DNA of 64,000 bases from Daphnia pulex (Eukaryota > Arthropoda > Branchiopoda > Diplostraca > Daphniidae). The stretch is from the NCBI RefSeq assembly GCF_021134715.1, contig NC_060026.1, positions 12,763,001-12,827,000 of the forward strand, read 5' to 3'. The notes beneath the pieces were generated by a model. The model ran no database searches. It saw nothing but the letters and a program-made list of their open reading frames with translations, and was not told the DNA's origin. The translations under genes and the position numbers were made by a program. This document shows, piece after piece, positions 1 through 13,600 of the stretch (the first letter of the stretch is position 1; every line of letters begins with the position of its first letter).

Positions 1-3000
1 TTCCCTGTATAAGACTGGGCCAGCGGAGAGGGGTAGGACTCAAAAAGTACACACCCACCATGGCTAACGTGAGAAGAAGATGTCAAACAAGAGCTGCACG
101 CTCGGCCTCTTTCGCCACGCTGGAAAAGATTCAAGAAAAAAGAAATAGAAAAAACGATTTCTTCCTCATCTTTTACGACTCCAATAGGACCGTCCCATCT
201 CTGGTGTAGTGCGGTTTATTCTCCGTATGGGCGCTGGGCACAATATTGTGCGCATCTCTTCAAACCGTGCCGTTGTTTTTACCCCAACAACACACACACA
301 CACACACAGAGAAGAGCCGGCCCAATAAAAGAATAGACTAGGCCCCTGGTTCCCGAACGTCAAAGCGCGTCCAGTGTGTCCGATTCGATAGCCATTCCCG
401 TCTCGATATGAATTTTTAAAAGCTAGCTTCTTCTTTACTGCCGTGGGAAAAGAGCCAAAGAACTTGATCAAAAAATAAAAGTTGAAACAAGTTCCAAGTT
501 TGAATTAAGACCTTGTTATCTATACAGGCAAAGTACAACTGTAAGGAGTCTAGTAAGTACAGAGCACAAGTAGAGCAACTTAAGATAACCCTCAAAGAGA
601 GAATTGCGCATCGTCGTAAGATGCGGGACAACAAATGATGAAAACAGATTGCAAGCTGACTAAGTTGAAAGTCGAAGAGTCCATCGAGTGTCCACACACT
701 TGAAGACAAACGAACCGACCGAATAACAGATATGACTTTCAAGTCTTCTTTTTAAAAAGGCCAAAAAAGTACATAACACCCTCTTCAGCAGCAGCAGCGG
801 CGGCGGCCAGAAAATGAATGCCGACACGACCCCGGCTGCCGCCACCGCCCTCTTACATCTACAATTCAAGTACGTCAATATAAAAAAAACAAGGACAATA
901 ATGCGTCACCTTTGAACCTTTTGTCGGCATCAACAAATAGCCGACCAATTTTAAAAAATTCGTGAAATGAATCAATTTGTTCAAATGTAAAAAATTTTCT
1001 CAAATGATTCAGGAAATTGATTTTTGTGGCTAATAACTCGGAAATAAGAAACCGGAACACTTGAAGATCCATTACGTACGAGAGGAACTGGAGTAGCAGA
1101 CGCACATGTTACAAGGAAAAAATAAAAAAGTAAAAAAAGTCTTTGGGTTCTGTCGCAATTAAAGAAAGAAGAACAACTACTAAGGGGCGCAAAATACACA
1201 CAGACAGCTGCAACGGCGCACGGCGCCAATCAGCCCCTCTTCTTGGCTTCTTCTCCGTCGCCTTTAAGAGTTTTCTGTGCTCCAGTCCGGACATGCTGTA
1301 GCGACTATTTGTCTCCAGAGAAACATGCAGGAAAGAAATAGTAGTTGCTCTATATGTATGTATATGTATCCCTTATCTATCTCCAAATAAATATACTTGA
1401 TGACAATCTCTCACCGAAAAAGAAAAAAAGAAACAAAAAATTATAAGTCTACTACCCCCTGAAGCTATTTGGTTTCTTCTTATTAGATGGCAATCTGCCA
1501 GTTGCCCAGTCTCTCTTGTTTTTAGAGCAACTCATCAGCCTCCTCCCCCCACAAGCCCAGCAGAAAGAACTTTTTCTCTAGCCGGGAATAGGAGACAAAA
1601 GATAAACTTACGAGTATATCATCTCGTCGTCCGACAATAAGAAAAAGGCATTTCAGATTGCCATCAGTGACTCTATGAATACAAAATGAAATCGTCTGAC
1701 ACAACTGATTGGTCCCGCCGCCGTTCCAGTTGGGCGGCGGTGGGGGGGTTCCACCATGGGGCGTGGGGTCTGGTACACTGCGCAAGGCTATGGAGAGATA
1801 AAGATCGGGCTTTGATTGGCTGCGCTGGGTTGGCACACAAGGGGGGAGGCGACCCTTTTGAATAATAACGTTCTTCTTCGTTCTTTTTTCTCCCGCAGTA
1901 AATATATAGAGCCAAAAGAGCTTTTAATGAGCCTGGAAGAGGGGAGAGAGGAAGAAACTGATTGTGAGGGAAACACGAGCGAACGCTGGTTGCAGTTGTT
2001 TTTGATATCTCCAATGGCCAATCTGCCGTAATGGCTCGGGCAATGTGTCTATCATGTCAAGTCCAAAGCGCATTGTCATTGACGCGTTTAATTTACGACA
2101 CTATGTCTAAGCTGTTCCCGCACTGCAGTGGCTTCCCTCTTTTTGGTTATCTGCCCAGGGAGGTTGGTGAACCCTACGTCTATAATGTTTGCAAACACAC
2201 TGGGCAGCAGCAGCAGCCAATAGAGCATTTAATGGCACACAGATAGGATATTATAGTGTGTGTAGGACATACCGTTTAAAATGAGGGGAGTAGGCAGCTG
2301 AGCACAGTCGCAAATGTATCTAGAAGATCCCCCAAAAACGACGAGTTCATTATTCATGACGTGGGTGGGTGGCCGGAACCCCTGGGCCGTTGCGTCCTGG
2401 CCAGCACATAAAAACAGTTTTGCCTGTTTAACGCCTTGTCTCCTGTATGTATGTATATTGCCCTGCAAAGTTTCACAAAGAAAAATAAAATGAAATGAGC
2501 ACACAGCAGTTCTTGATCGGTCCATGATGGTGAATCATGGGTTCGCTCAAGGCACAGTAACCAGAAAAATTGAGAGATCAGGCTGGCCTGAAGGAAAGGT
2601 ATTGTTCGCAAGGAATGTTGGAAGGTATTTATTGGGCAACATGTTACGAGTAATGAGAAGACAGGTTCAAGGTTGACTTTTCAAAGGAACTCACTCCCAC
2701 CCAGAGGTATATACCAATGCACAGACTAGATTTTTAACTTAAACTAGACAATATAATGGTGGGGACAAAATCTAAAAGAAACCACTGAACATACCCAAGA
2801 ATGTGGTGCACCAACATCGAAGGTCGGCCGTTATTTTACAACCTCGTGTCACTCAACTCGACTCATTTAACTAACCCGAATTTCGTCTGCTTGATCGACG
2901 ACGTTAACGATTCCCGCATTATTAGACGTTGCAATATTTCAATTTGTAACTTATTCAAATGAGACGCCATTTCCATTATTCGAAAAAATCAAATTGATGT

Positions 3001-4199
3001 GATAATTTCCACTCAAAAAAATTGGTGTCTGGAATTCTTTTGAGTGCCGGAACCGGATACTCGCCGACGTATTTCATTTTTTTCACACACACAAAATAAA
3101 AATGGAAGAAATTCCAAGAAAGAAAAAAACCTGTCGCCTTTTTAGTAGTTTTTTTAAAGAAAGAAAGAAAAGAAAGAAGAAAAAGTCTATGAGTCTAATA
3201 GAGATTGTGAAAGGTCATCCATCATTTTCATCCATCGATGAAGAGAGTGGTCAATTGCGAGCTCTCTCGGAATGCCACCAACAGCAGCCAGCAGCAGCAT
3301 CCCAACTTTTTGACGTTGGTCGGTTCAGGTGAGTGTAGAAAAACACCCTCCAAGTCGAAATGTGATTAATCAAATGGCCCCGGAAAAAAAGAAAGATTGA
3401 CACGAGTGTGTAGATCTATCTACCACAGTCAGAGGAATTCAAGTATAAAGGAGGAGACATCCCTATATCCCAATGGCTGGGCCACTATACTGTCCAGAGA
3501 AAAGATGTACATAGAAAGGTCATCATCGGGCCGGCGGATTAACTCGCGCCCCACAATGTTTCCTGATCTGCCATCCGCAGCCAACAGCCAACCCTTTTTC
3601 TTCTAGTCACACACTAATCCAATCAAACGCTTCTGCTTGTTGTTTTCCTATTCAAGTTTGATACAGTATGCCTTTAGGAGAAATGAAAGAAGATAGGTAT
3701 ATTGACCTTTTCTTCTTTCGATGGTGGTAGAGGCCCTTTTTTTAGCCTATGATAGACTTTCAATGTACTTGTGTGTGTTGAGTGAGAGAGCCGAGTGACA
3801 TTGATGGATGGTCTCTGTCACAATATAATCCGCCCACTCGACTCGACCAAATTAAACAAAGAAACGAAAAAATCTCTATGCACAATTTTACTCCGAGATG
3901 GAAATGTTTGGAATCCGAGTGACAAAATCATTTGATGTAATGGAAATAAGAATAGCCCGGATGTCCAGGTGGGGTTTGTACACATGTCCGGAGCGCGTGT
4001 GCTATCCAGCACGTTGAAATACACGTACATAAAAGTATAACATCTTCAACATCAACCTTTTATTTTCTAGCTGCATTATTATTTAGCCTGGCCAGTCCGG
4101 TTTTTCACATAGAGTGAGAACACACTGAACTGGGCAGAGAGAAGAGTGAAAACGGCTCTATTCTTTGGCCGGAGCATAGTAGATCCCCGTTGAGACTTT
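1..4199. other. Non-coding 3' flank of even-skipped, distal part
   Basis: No convincing coding exon was found on either strand. Open frames here are short, low in complexity and lack a recognisable domain. The sequence is AT-rich with homopolymer runs, a (CA)n tract near 289-308, purine-rich stretches near 3110-3185 and scattered CAG triplets. Since the nearest gene is even-skipped, transcribed away from this side, the region may hold distal regulatory DNA, but no specific enhancer can be named from sequence alone. Confidence 0.5.
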
Positions 4200-6840
4200 T
4201 ATTGCTCAATTTGAGGCCTCCCAAGCTCTCTCACGTCTATATAACAGTCCAGTCCAGTCCAGTCACCCTATAGACAGGGGGGCCAGCCCAGCAAGCCCAG
4301 CACACACACACAACAGCCTCAAATAAGAACCAATATATATATCACGTCAACGTGTCGAATATATACTCACAGCCGGATATATATCGACTTCTTTTTCTCT
4401 GCCCAGCAGCAGCCAGCCTGGGCTTTAGACGAACTCACCTCACCATGTTACCAGGGATTTGAGACACCGGGCCAGCAGCAGCAGCCGGGAAAGGGAGGCT
4501 TTAGGTCCTATAGACATCAGTCTGGCAAATTAGCGCCCCGATGACTCGTTCGCCTGTACGTGGTACACGCTATACTCTATAGCCTTTGGTCTTATAGCCA
4601 CACAGCTAATATAAATCTGTACACCAGCAGCAGCAGCAGAGGCCCCCATTATCCAATGAAACGGGTGTGTCCAGGAGCATATATGTGTAAAGCCTGATTT
4701 CTCATTGGTGTTCTTCTCTCTCTACTACGCACATCATTTTAAATCATGGTCTTAAGCTGATCCAGGCGGCAGTATATATGTATTAGGTCAAAGTTATATA
4801 GCGCCCAGTATAATATAAGGAAATGAGCCTGGGCGGTGGGGGGGCTCTATCAACACAGCCCGCCAATATTGAGCTTGCATAATATACCCCCACCAAGAGA
4901 TTCACAAACTATAAATTAAAGCTGTATATAACACAGCAGCTATAGCGCCTGCTGGTTGATAAGTATAGCCAATATATTTACAATAATAGCCCAGGCTGCT
5001 GCTATAGCCCTCCCTGGACATCTAGTTGAAACATCCGTGCCAAAAAATAAAAAAAACCTGACTTGAAAAGTAAAATGTTCTTTTCTATTTTTATAATGCT
5101 TTGGTGCTCTTGTTGTTATATTGCTATATAGAAACACACACACCAAATTGTTTTGTAGGGGGTTTTGCCACTATGTCAGTCATGGGTGCCCACAACTGAC
5201 CAGCAGAGAGTTCTCTACCACCCCCACACAGTTCAGTTCCAGGGTGGCCTATACACAGAGTCCCTTTTTTCTTGGTTTGGGTTTCAAATACTTTTTTTTT
5301 CAAATGATGCACAAAAGCCTTTTTTTTTGTCTGGAAGAGATATATGGGGGGTATTGAGAGCAAAAAGAGCCTAAAGTTTAGACAGACACAAAAGTCCGCT
5401 GTGTAGATGTGTGCTCGTTTAGACTCGGTGGTAGGCCACAGAGGGGGGTTTGTATAATAGAGCTCCAGCATATATAGTCACCTTATATGTATATAGTTTC
5501 GCCTTTTGTGACAATCTGTATAACAACTGAGCACGCCTCTCTATCTCAGACTGGTCAGAAACATTTTTTCCTTTCCCCAAATGCCCTGCTGCTGCCATAC
5601 GTCAATTATGTAGCGAAAGAAACGATGAAAGTCGACTGAGTATATAGAAGAGGGGGTACTACATCTATAACTGGGCTGCTTTCAGAAATTATTGTTTAGA
5701 CTCGATAGAATAGAATCAAACTGCTCTATTTTGGTGGAAAACAATTTTGTATATTTCCAGGGGAAATTTTTTGACAGTCGAGTCCTAGATGTAGCAGCTG
5801 ACTATCTAGATACACAGCGCTGTAGGCTTTAATAAATGAATACTTTTTTTTTAAATATCGTCATCATCTTTACTGCTGCTAGTCGCTGACTATGATTGTG
5901 GTGAACCGAAATGATCAGCTTTTTCGGGTTGGTGTGTGGTCCACGTTGACAACACCTTCCCGTCTGTCTAGATATAGGCCCTTACAGGCAACTACACTCC
6001 TGGCTGGCCAAATCTAAACACTTTTATGAATATATTGCTTAGCTTTTCTCAGCTCTGATGGATAGTTTCTCCTTTCTTCCAAGTTGGCTGGCCAGCCAAA
6101 GTCGATGATGCAGCTATTTACGACAGAGCTGGCTGTGGAACTCTCTTAGTTTCTTGATGATATTCCGTCAGAAAGAAAAAAAAGTTCCAAACTGGACCAT
6201 TGACCTCCCACCAAGTATTTCTTCTTCTTTACCGAGAGAGGCTATTGGGTTATTTTTATGACATTTCTCTCTCTCTCTCTCTCGATGTTTTTCTGGGTGC
6301 TAAGAAAACGATAGCCGGGGCTCTCCAATAGAGCTCTACATTGTGACAGGGCGCTACACATTGCTCGTGCTTGCACAGCGCCAGTCCTATATACCTACAG
6401 GACATTTTGGGCCAGCAAGCCTTTTTTTTTCTTATACAGCAGCCCCCCCTAGCACTTGTTCAGGAGTAATAGGTTCACCTGGTGTGGGTTCTCTTCCATC
6501 TCGGCGGGAGCTGCTGCTGCTGACCATCCGGCCGTTTCTACCTTTGAATGGACTTTTTTTTCGACTGGCCATTTTCATGTTCCGGTGTACCACACACGCG
6601 CTGGGCCAACATCCCAATTGCCCTTATAGAGCTGGGCTCATCATTTATCCATCAGAACCCCGCGATCATGAACAATATTTAGAGTCTTCTTCTTCTGCAT
6701 GTGTACAAGTGTGTAGACGAGAGTTAGGCTTTTGGGTTCCTTCCTTTCTATGTATGACACCTTGTAAGCCCCCCGAAAAGTATTAGTCCCTGTATAATAG
6801 CCTGTATAACACACTATGTCTATATATCTATTTTCTGTTT
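4200..6840. other. Non-coding region rich in TATA/CTATAG words and CAGCAG tracts
   Basis: This stretch is unusually dense in TATATA, CTATAG and TATAGCC words, mixed with CCAGCAGCAGCAGCC and GGCCAGCC-type words. Examples lie at 4230-4390, 4560-4625, 4770-4830, 4915-5020 and 5460-5500. The open frame at 6343-6786 has no domain and composition like its surroundings. A (CT)n tract lies near 6262-6283. No transposase, terminal repeat or RNA gene is seen. It may be decayed repeat DNA or eve regulatory sequence. Confidence 0.4.
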
Positions 6841-7539
6841 AGCCTCTTTGCTGGACAACCAGGTCTATATCAAAAGTTTTTGTCAGACTTTTTTCGAGAT
6901 TGACCAATTTGAATCCATCAATCTTTTGTGCGGATGCGATTTTTCAGCAGTTGGGGAATGGTGGCCAGACCTTATTATATTTCACCAGGTGTTATTGCCT
7001 ACATTATACATATTTCTTTTTTCCAAAATAGACATTAGACTTCTGCTGAGCTGGACTATATACTATGTATCGCCCGGTCGAAATCTCTCCCTTTTCTATA
7101 ATGGCTTTAGCTGGGGGAAATTATTATTATTATTATTGTTACTGTCGTCCATCGTTTAACGGCCTCTCTCTCTCTCCGTGTGTGTAGTTGACATCGTTAT
7201 GTTGTCCAGGTTTTTCTTCGTCCCTTTTACTTTTAAACACTAATCTCCCCTGCGCATCCGTCGGCGAATCATTTCTGTATAATAACTAAGATGCTGGACA
7301 CATTAGGAAAAAAAGGGCCACTGGATAGAAGAGAGTCAAAACACACTTTCGTTGGTGGGGAAATGTATTTGAAAGCGTGCGCAGCTGATACCTTTTTTTT
7401 ACACATAACCTTGTCCGCCATAATAATGTAGCGTCGTTAAACAGCATAAGCGCTAATGGGTTTCTCTTAGCGCTGGTTTGAAAAAAACAAAAAAATCCAT
7501 CAGCTTTTTCAAAACGATTTAGAAAAGATCAGTTCAGAA

Positions 7540-7835
7540 TCTTAATTACAATCATCATTGATTTTTTCAAACTGATGTAGTCCTGAAAAATTTCCAATTT
7601 CCCGCCAATAACAGAAAAACAATTTCTAATATTTCTCATCATCAATTATTTTTTCAATTTTCAAACTGATCAAGTCCTAAAAAATTTTCAAATTTCCCGC
7701 CAGAAAAAAAAGCAATTTCTAGAATTTCATATCATTGATTTTTTTTTTTTAAATTCAAATAAATTGATTAAATCCTGAAAAATTTCAAATTTCCCGCCAG
7801 AAAAAAAAGAAAAGCAATTTTTCAAAAAAATTTCG
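7540..7835. repeat. Three diverged tandem copies of an approximately 96-bp AT-rich unit with a TTTCCCGCC core
   Basis: Three units follow each other, each reading roughly 'tcaaactgat...gtcctgaaaaatttc..aatttcccgcca' and then an A-rich and T-rich spacer. The TTTCCCGCC core lies at 7598-7606, 7693-7701 and 7790-7798, giving periods of 95 and 97 bp. The core is better kept than the spacers. TTTCCCGCC matches the known E2F/DP consensus TTTSSCGC, but whether it is bound is an inference. The surrounding DNA has no gene. Confidence 0.75.
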
Positions 7836-9263
7836 CTGTCAATTGCCAACAATTTTGCCGAAATGTTTTTACGACGGTACATAGTACAGAAATTGGACCG
7901 CGCCTTATTGCGCCGCTGATTTATTTGGTTATTTTTTTTTAGAGAAAGTTTATATTTTTTTGTTGTCCTTTTTTTTTGCATGCGGAACTTTTATTTTTTT
8001 GCGCCGTATAATAAAAAGTTCCAGTTTTTTTCGCCAGCGCGCGCGCCCCAAAAAAATATTTTTATGAATTTATTTGACTTGGACTGTATATAGGCTAAAT
8101 GGGCTCGTCTCTATTCTTCCCCCTTTGCTAAACTAAAAAAAAAATATAACGTTTTTTTGCCGAAATGGCCTATATTACACGTGGATAATACGAAACGACG
8201 ACCCGTCTGGAGCAATATACCAAATGTGTATAAGTGGCTTATTGCTGGCCCTGCTCTGCTGTTATTATAGGCTCATCCACTACCGAAAAGGGACACGTGC
8301 AATACGGAAAAGGGCAATGCGGAATATCTCGCTGGATGGTTCGCATAAAAATCAGCGGGCTGGCAAAAAAGAAGAAAAAAAGTTTCAATCAAATAAAACT
8401 GAGACTGCCGACAAGAAGTAGGTCAAAGTTTAGAGTTTAGACCCGATAGGATCCCATTTTCGGCTGATGGAAATTAACATTTATTAGAATATAACCGATG
8501 GCAAATCGATAAGTCGTAAAAAGTAGGAGAGAATATCAGAATATGTATATATAGGATATCTATTCGTTGCAGCGACGAACATGGATTGAAATTGATTGCT
8601 GGCCTCGTATACACATTTCGTATTCATGACCCGTTTCTTTTCTTTTTTTTACCTATCCATCTGGCCATGTTTTTTTGTATTTTTTACGACCAATAGCCTA
8701 GGCCTATAGGTTGTTTTTCGCTATCTTTGTATCCAACTGCAAAAATAAAAATTAATGGCCAATTTGCCATTTAGTGGAGAAAAAAGGGTCTCGGCTGAAA
8801 AATGTTTTTACGAGCTGGGGGCATAGTCGAACTGTTGTCCCCAATTTTTAACCTTTATCGCTTACATTTATAGGCCCAATAATCATCTATAGCCCCGAGC
8901 AATAATAAGAGAGAGAGAAATAGATATTTTGCACATTCTAATTGTATTTTTGTGTGGACATCAAACGACAAAACTATTTACAATTTGATTTTTTAAAAGT
9001 TTTGGGAAAAAGAGACGAAATACAAATAAGTTTCCAATTTGAAATTTCAAAAAACATGCACACACACACATTGAAAAGGATAATAATAATATTATAAGAG
9101 AGTATTATTGTGTTATAATTTCTATGAAAGAAAATATCGAGGAACTTGTTTTGTGGATCAGCAGCAGCAGCGGTTTAAGCCAAACAAAGTAAAGAAATGA
9201 GAACATATTTTTTCCACTGGTGGGATTCTATCTGATGATGGCGGTAAATTTGAAATTCTTTTT
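7836..9263. other. Non-coding 3' flank and 3' UTR of even-skipped
   Basis: No coding exon is seen. The part next to the eve stop codon is AT-rich and probably includes the eve 3' UTR. Since eve is read on the minus strand, poly(A) signals would appear as TTTATT on the plus strand, and several such words occur, so the true end cannot be fixed. The open frame at 7727-7981 on the minus strand is a low-complexity A/T product. Confidence 0.45.
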
Positions 9264-10539
9264 TTAAACTTTTTCAGTTGGCAGATCGTGCAACTTGTAC
9301 GGCTGGAAGAGACGTGGTGGATTAGCCGGTGGTGATGTCTGAGTGGCCGGTGGCGTGATGGGCGAGCTGACGGAGCGATCAGAGCGATCGGAGAAGCTGC
9401 TGTTGTGTCCGTTGCTGCTGGCCTGGTGGCCTCCCTGGGCGCCCAAACTGGAGCTGCTGTAAAGTGGTGAGACTGGAGACGGGGTCCGGCTGCTGGCTCC
9501 TTGGCTCAGGGTCGATGGCGACGTGGGCAGACGGAGCTGAAGGTGAGCCGGAGGAGTTGGCGGCATCTTCAGTGACAGCGGCTGGACATTGTTGCTTGGG
9601 CTTCCAGCGCTGGACGGGATGGATGTCGGGTATTGTCCAGTGGGCAAGCGCAGACTGTGCTGCTGCTGGGAGCTGGGGCATAGGGGCGATGAAGTGGCTC
9701 CTGGGAATCCAAAGACGGGATGATGGGCCGTCGGCGGAGTGTGCGGATGAGGGCGGAGTGGCATGGCTCCGTAGGGAGAGTAGCGGTTCATGCCGATCGG
9801 CTGTTGGACTTGTTGGGGCATTTGGCCGTAACAGGCGGCCGGATTGACTCCCGGCATGCCCGGCAACGGGTAAGGGTATCCGGCGGCTTGGAGCAAATAG
9901 GCGGCGAACATGGGGTCGGCCACTGGCCAGGCCAGCGACATGCGTTGGCGCTTGTCCTTCATGCGTCGGTTCTGGAACCAGACTTTGATGGTCGACTCCT
10001 GGAGGCCGAGCTGGGCGGCCAATTCACAACGTCTAGGGCGAGAAACGTAATTCTCCTGGAGGAATTCCTTCTCCAGACGGGCCAATTGTTCGCGGCTGAA
10101 GGCCGTCCTGTAACGGCGGACGGCTGGCCCTTGACCTTGTTGGTTGTTCATGGCCTCAGATGAGGAAGATGATCCCAAATTGGCCGAATTTGAAGAGCCG
10201 GCGTTAATGTTTTGATGGGATTCTGTTTAGACGGAAAAAGTTGATTTTTAGTTCCAAAAGTTCGAAAAAATTAGTATCAAGTTTTAGTAAATTACCAGTG
10301 ACTTTCTCCTGACGAGGAGCTGATGGTGAAGTGCAGGATCCGTCTTGGTTGCTGGACAAGGAGACTGAATCATCCATGTCGAGCTCTTCATCGCTGACCG
10401 GAGTGGAATTCATCCGGGCGGCGGCTGCGGCGGCAGCAGCAGCAGCGGCCATAGCCTCGTGATGATGTTGGCTCAAATGGTGGAAATTGGCGAAATGGTG
10501 GAGCTGGTGGCCTTCCATCGGTCTGAACAGTGGCTGCAT
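9264..10539 (-). CDS. eve: Even-skipped homeobox transcription factor
   Basis: Two exons are read: 10296-10539 and 9264-10222, with a 73-bp GT-AG intron, giving 400 residues. The N-terminal exon has His-rich (HHLSQHHH) and poly-Ala tracts. The homeodomain spans about residues 117-176 ([19 protein letters not shown]... to [13 protein letters not shown]), with Gln at position 50 and the Eve-family [12 protein letters not shown] extension. The rest is Pro/Ser/Gln-rich, as in the repression regions of Eve, and the C-terminus carries [10 protein letters not shown], which resembles the LFKPYK Groucho-recruiting motif of Drosophila Eve. The start is the first ATG of the exon ([10 protein letters not shown]). 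Known family role: nuclear repressor in segmentation and neuron specification. It stands alone in non-coding DNA of 9 kb on the 3' side and about 3.6 kb on the 5' side, as expected for a gene with large control regions. Confidence 0.97.
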
Positions 10540-10691
10540 GATGTGAGTGAGTTAGTTGATTCACTTGAAGATGATTCACAAAAAAATTGGGTTTTTCTAA
10601 AACTCTGAAGGAGTTTGAAGGAGCAGTTGAGGAGGAGGTAGTGAGTGAAGAGAGAACAACTGAGTGATGTTGAACGATGGCTCGAGCTGCC

Positions 10692-10699
10692 TTTAAATA
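10692..10699 (-). promoter_or_regulatory. eve: TATA box of even-skipped
   Basis: On the minus strand the sequence reads TATTTAAA, about 150 bp upstream of the eve start codon. An initiator-like TCAGTT is at 10658-10663 and an overlapping TCACTCA at 10661-10667. The spacing (about 34-38 bp) is slightly longer than usual, so the exact start site is uncertain. Confidence 0.6.
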
Positions 10700-13600
10700 C
10701 CCCCAGACTCCCCAGCCCCTTTAGAGTTGAAGCTCCTCCCACCGGGGGTCGGTAGTCGATTGGTCCTGACTGCCACTAACAGGCCAATCACTGGCCTTTG
10801 CTCCTCCTCTCTCTCTGCTCCCATACGGCGCGTTGAGGGCTCAAATTACGACCATAGGATACGAAAAAACGGAGGGAACTTTATTCCCTTTGACGGCCTA
10901 TCGTCAACTTAAAGGATGAAATCATTCCGGACCGTTTTTATTTTCCCTCTCTCTGCTTGTGTACATGTTGTCGGTTATATTCGTCCGAGAGATTTTTTGT
11001 TTTACGACATGTATGCGCGCGGCAGCCAAGTGACATCTTATTGAAAGTATATAGTAGTCCGCGTCCGAAAAAAGAGATATTTGATTGCTTCTTTTTTCCC
11101 ATCGTATGAAACTGAGAGACTACGGCCTTTTTCGACCGTGGCCTACCGAATTATGGAATCATTTCAACCGAAAAAGAAAAGAAAAAAGGTCGGCTGAACT
11201 GCTGCTCTCACGAATTCGTCAATATGATGCGCTTCTGGTGTTTTTCGTTTGGGGTCCTATATAGCACGCTTATCAGCACAGCACGTATCTATCGAAAAAT
11301 AATAAAAGTTATTTAGACGTATAGAAAGTAGCACAGGGATTCTTATGGTGGGAAATTGAAACTTTGGCTACTTGACTTTGACTTTTAGATAAGATTTTAT
11401 TATTTGCCCGACTGACTGTGTATGATGGCTACTCTTTCATGCATGTTCACGAGTAGGCCTATTAGAAGTTGTACATTATTCGTCGTATCGAAATGAATTT
11501 TTACAATCATATCATTTCCCGTAGAAATTCCGATTTGATCAAATTTTTTTTCTTAATTTGGAAATAGTTTATCTCTATCGATTTTAAACATTTTAATTAA
11601 TATTCCATTTAATTAAATTATTTTGATTGAAATTTTACTTTAGACGAAATTCAGTCGATTTTCTATTGATTCAAAAATTGGCGTAGCTATAATATAAATG
11701 TATGGATAGATGTTATGGCCATAGCCACTGTCCAAATCAAAAGTCTAGCCTTACAAGGCTATCATTTCTAATGCAGTATAATGCGCACGTCATCGCCCAA
11801 AAATATATAGATAGCTCTATCTACCTTATTTAGAGAAATCTCACAATATATCAGAAAAATCAAAAGTCATCATTGGAAACCCGACGATAACTCTATCCGA
11901 CCCGTCTGTAATATAATATCGTTTGATCCCAGCGCACCAAAGATATTTCAGCGAAATGACGCAACATTTGCCTTGGACCTGATGATTAATCCCATCTAAG
12001 GGCGGTCGTCGGTCGGCTCTCTCTAATACAACAATTGAGCGTAACGTGGTGGTGAGTCCATCTCTCTCTCTATCGAAAAGGGCCAGCAGCATCACAGACT
12101 TGCTAAGTGTTGGCCGTCGTCATCTCGTTATTTCCCGGCGGTATATCCATTCGTCGAAAAAGACGACGTTGGCTATATGTGCTGGGTTGATGTGGCGAAC
12201 GGTCGCTAATGAGACGAGCCAATAGGTGAGCTGGCCAGCAGGAGCAAGACGCATATCAGCGCCGACAGTTGACACATCACAGCAGCGCTCAGCTCTATCT
12301 CATCTTTTTCTAAAAACAAATAACACGCACATAGGGCGGTATATAGCAATCTAGCGGTGGCGCTGGAATTCTTATAGACATTTCTTTGATTTTTCGATTG
12401 CTTGTGTGATATTGTTATATTATCCAGCAGGCTCGAAGAGGTGAGCACACACATCATCGGACGTCTCAAAGGAGAGCCGTCATTTTCCCCCCTTTTGTTG
12501 AGCTGTGTGCGACCCGCAACGTGCGAAACGTGACTGGGCTAAGGCCGTTGAAATAGTAGTACATACAGCATATCCCAGGAAATAATATACTAATAACCAC
12601 ACCTGTATGCTATTTATCTCTGCTGTCTGTATGTTTTATACGACGACTACCACGATCGTTTTGCTGACTACTCTTTTAAAAATAAAAAAAGCTTTTGTCT
12701 TTTGTCTTGACATTTCAACACGCCATTATAGACTCTAGACTATAGTCATTAGTATTTTTTGCTTTCTATATATTACCCTGGGAATGGAACAAGTTATATA
12801 CCCGGAAAAATAATTAGAACCAACATGTCGAAATTCGAATTTCTTATATTTTTAAAATACAGGCGCGGATATAACAGAATTCGTGTGAACAACATTTCCA
12901 ATAGAATTCCAGAAGCGACAGAATATGAAACGGGGGTCATACGTGATAATAAAAAATCATATTTCCCGCTGCTGCTGCTGCTCTTATTGCGCCTCCTTAT
13001 AATATAACACAGAAGCATCTGAGGCTTTTAGCGAAATAAAAAAGTTGGGTGATGGGAAAGAAGAAGAAGAAAACGGATTCGATGATATCACTGGCTGCCG
13101 AGACTCCGACAAGGTTGTAAAGAAGAAAACTCGTATTATCAGTGGCTGTGCTGAAATGTGTGTAGACCAGTTTTTGATAGAGTCGCCGAGCGCGGCATCT
13201 TTTCTCTGTGTGTGTGTGTGTGTAGACAGTCACACCGTGTCCGACTTAAAATCCATCTATAAACACAATACAATATGGGGGCTCAACTTCTAATAGCCCG
13301 GTCAAGCTGGAAACATTCAGCTATTTTTTTGGCCATCCATAAGAAAAACGCGGCCGATATGCTGTCTATATGGGCCTAATATTTAGAAAGAAAGAAGAAG
13401 AACTGTGACCAGTGCGGACAGCCCCCAGCATGTATATATGGTCAATATTGTCGTCTGCCGGTTCGATATGGTCCCCACTGTTTTGGGGGCAAAGGACTAT
13501 AAGGGGTCCTGGGAAAGAGAGAAAAACACATCACACACAAACTGGATAGTATCCTAGTGCCGACACAAGAGCTACTACTATACCCCCATCATATAAAAAT

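Noticed and set aside
6343..6786. 147-codon frame in the eve 3' flank
   Set aside because: It shows no domain, no splice context and the same word composition as the surrounding non-coding DNA.
9464..10163. Plus-strand frames of 127 and 147 codons opposite eve
   Set aside because: They are antisense to the conserved eve coding exon and have no recognisable product.
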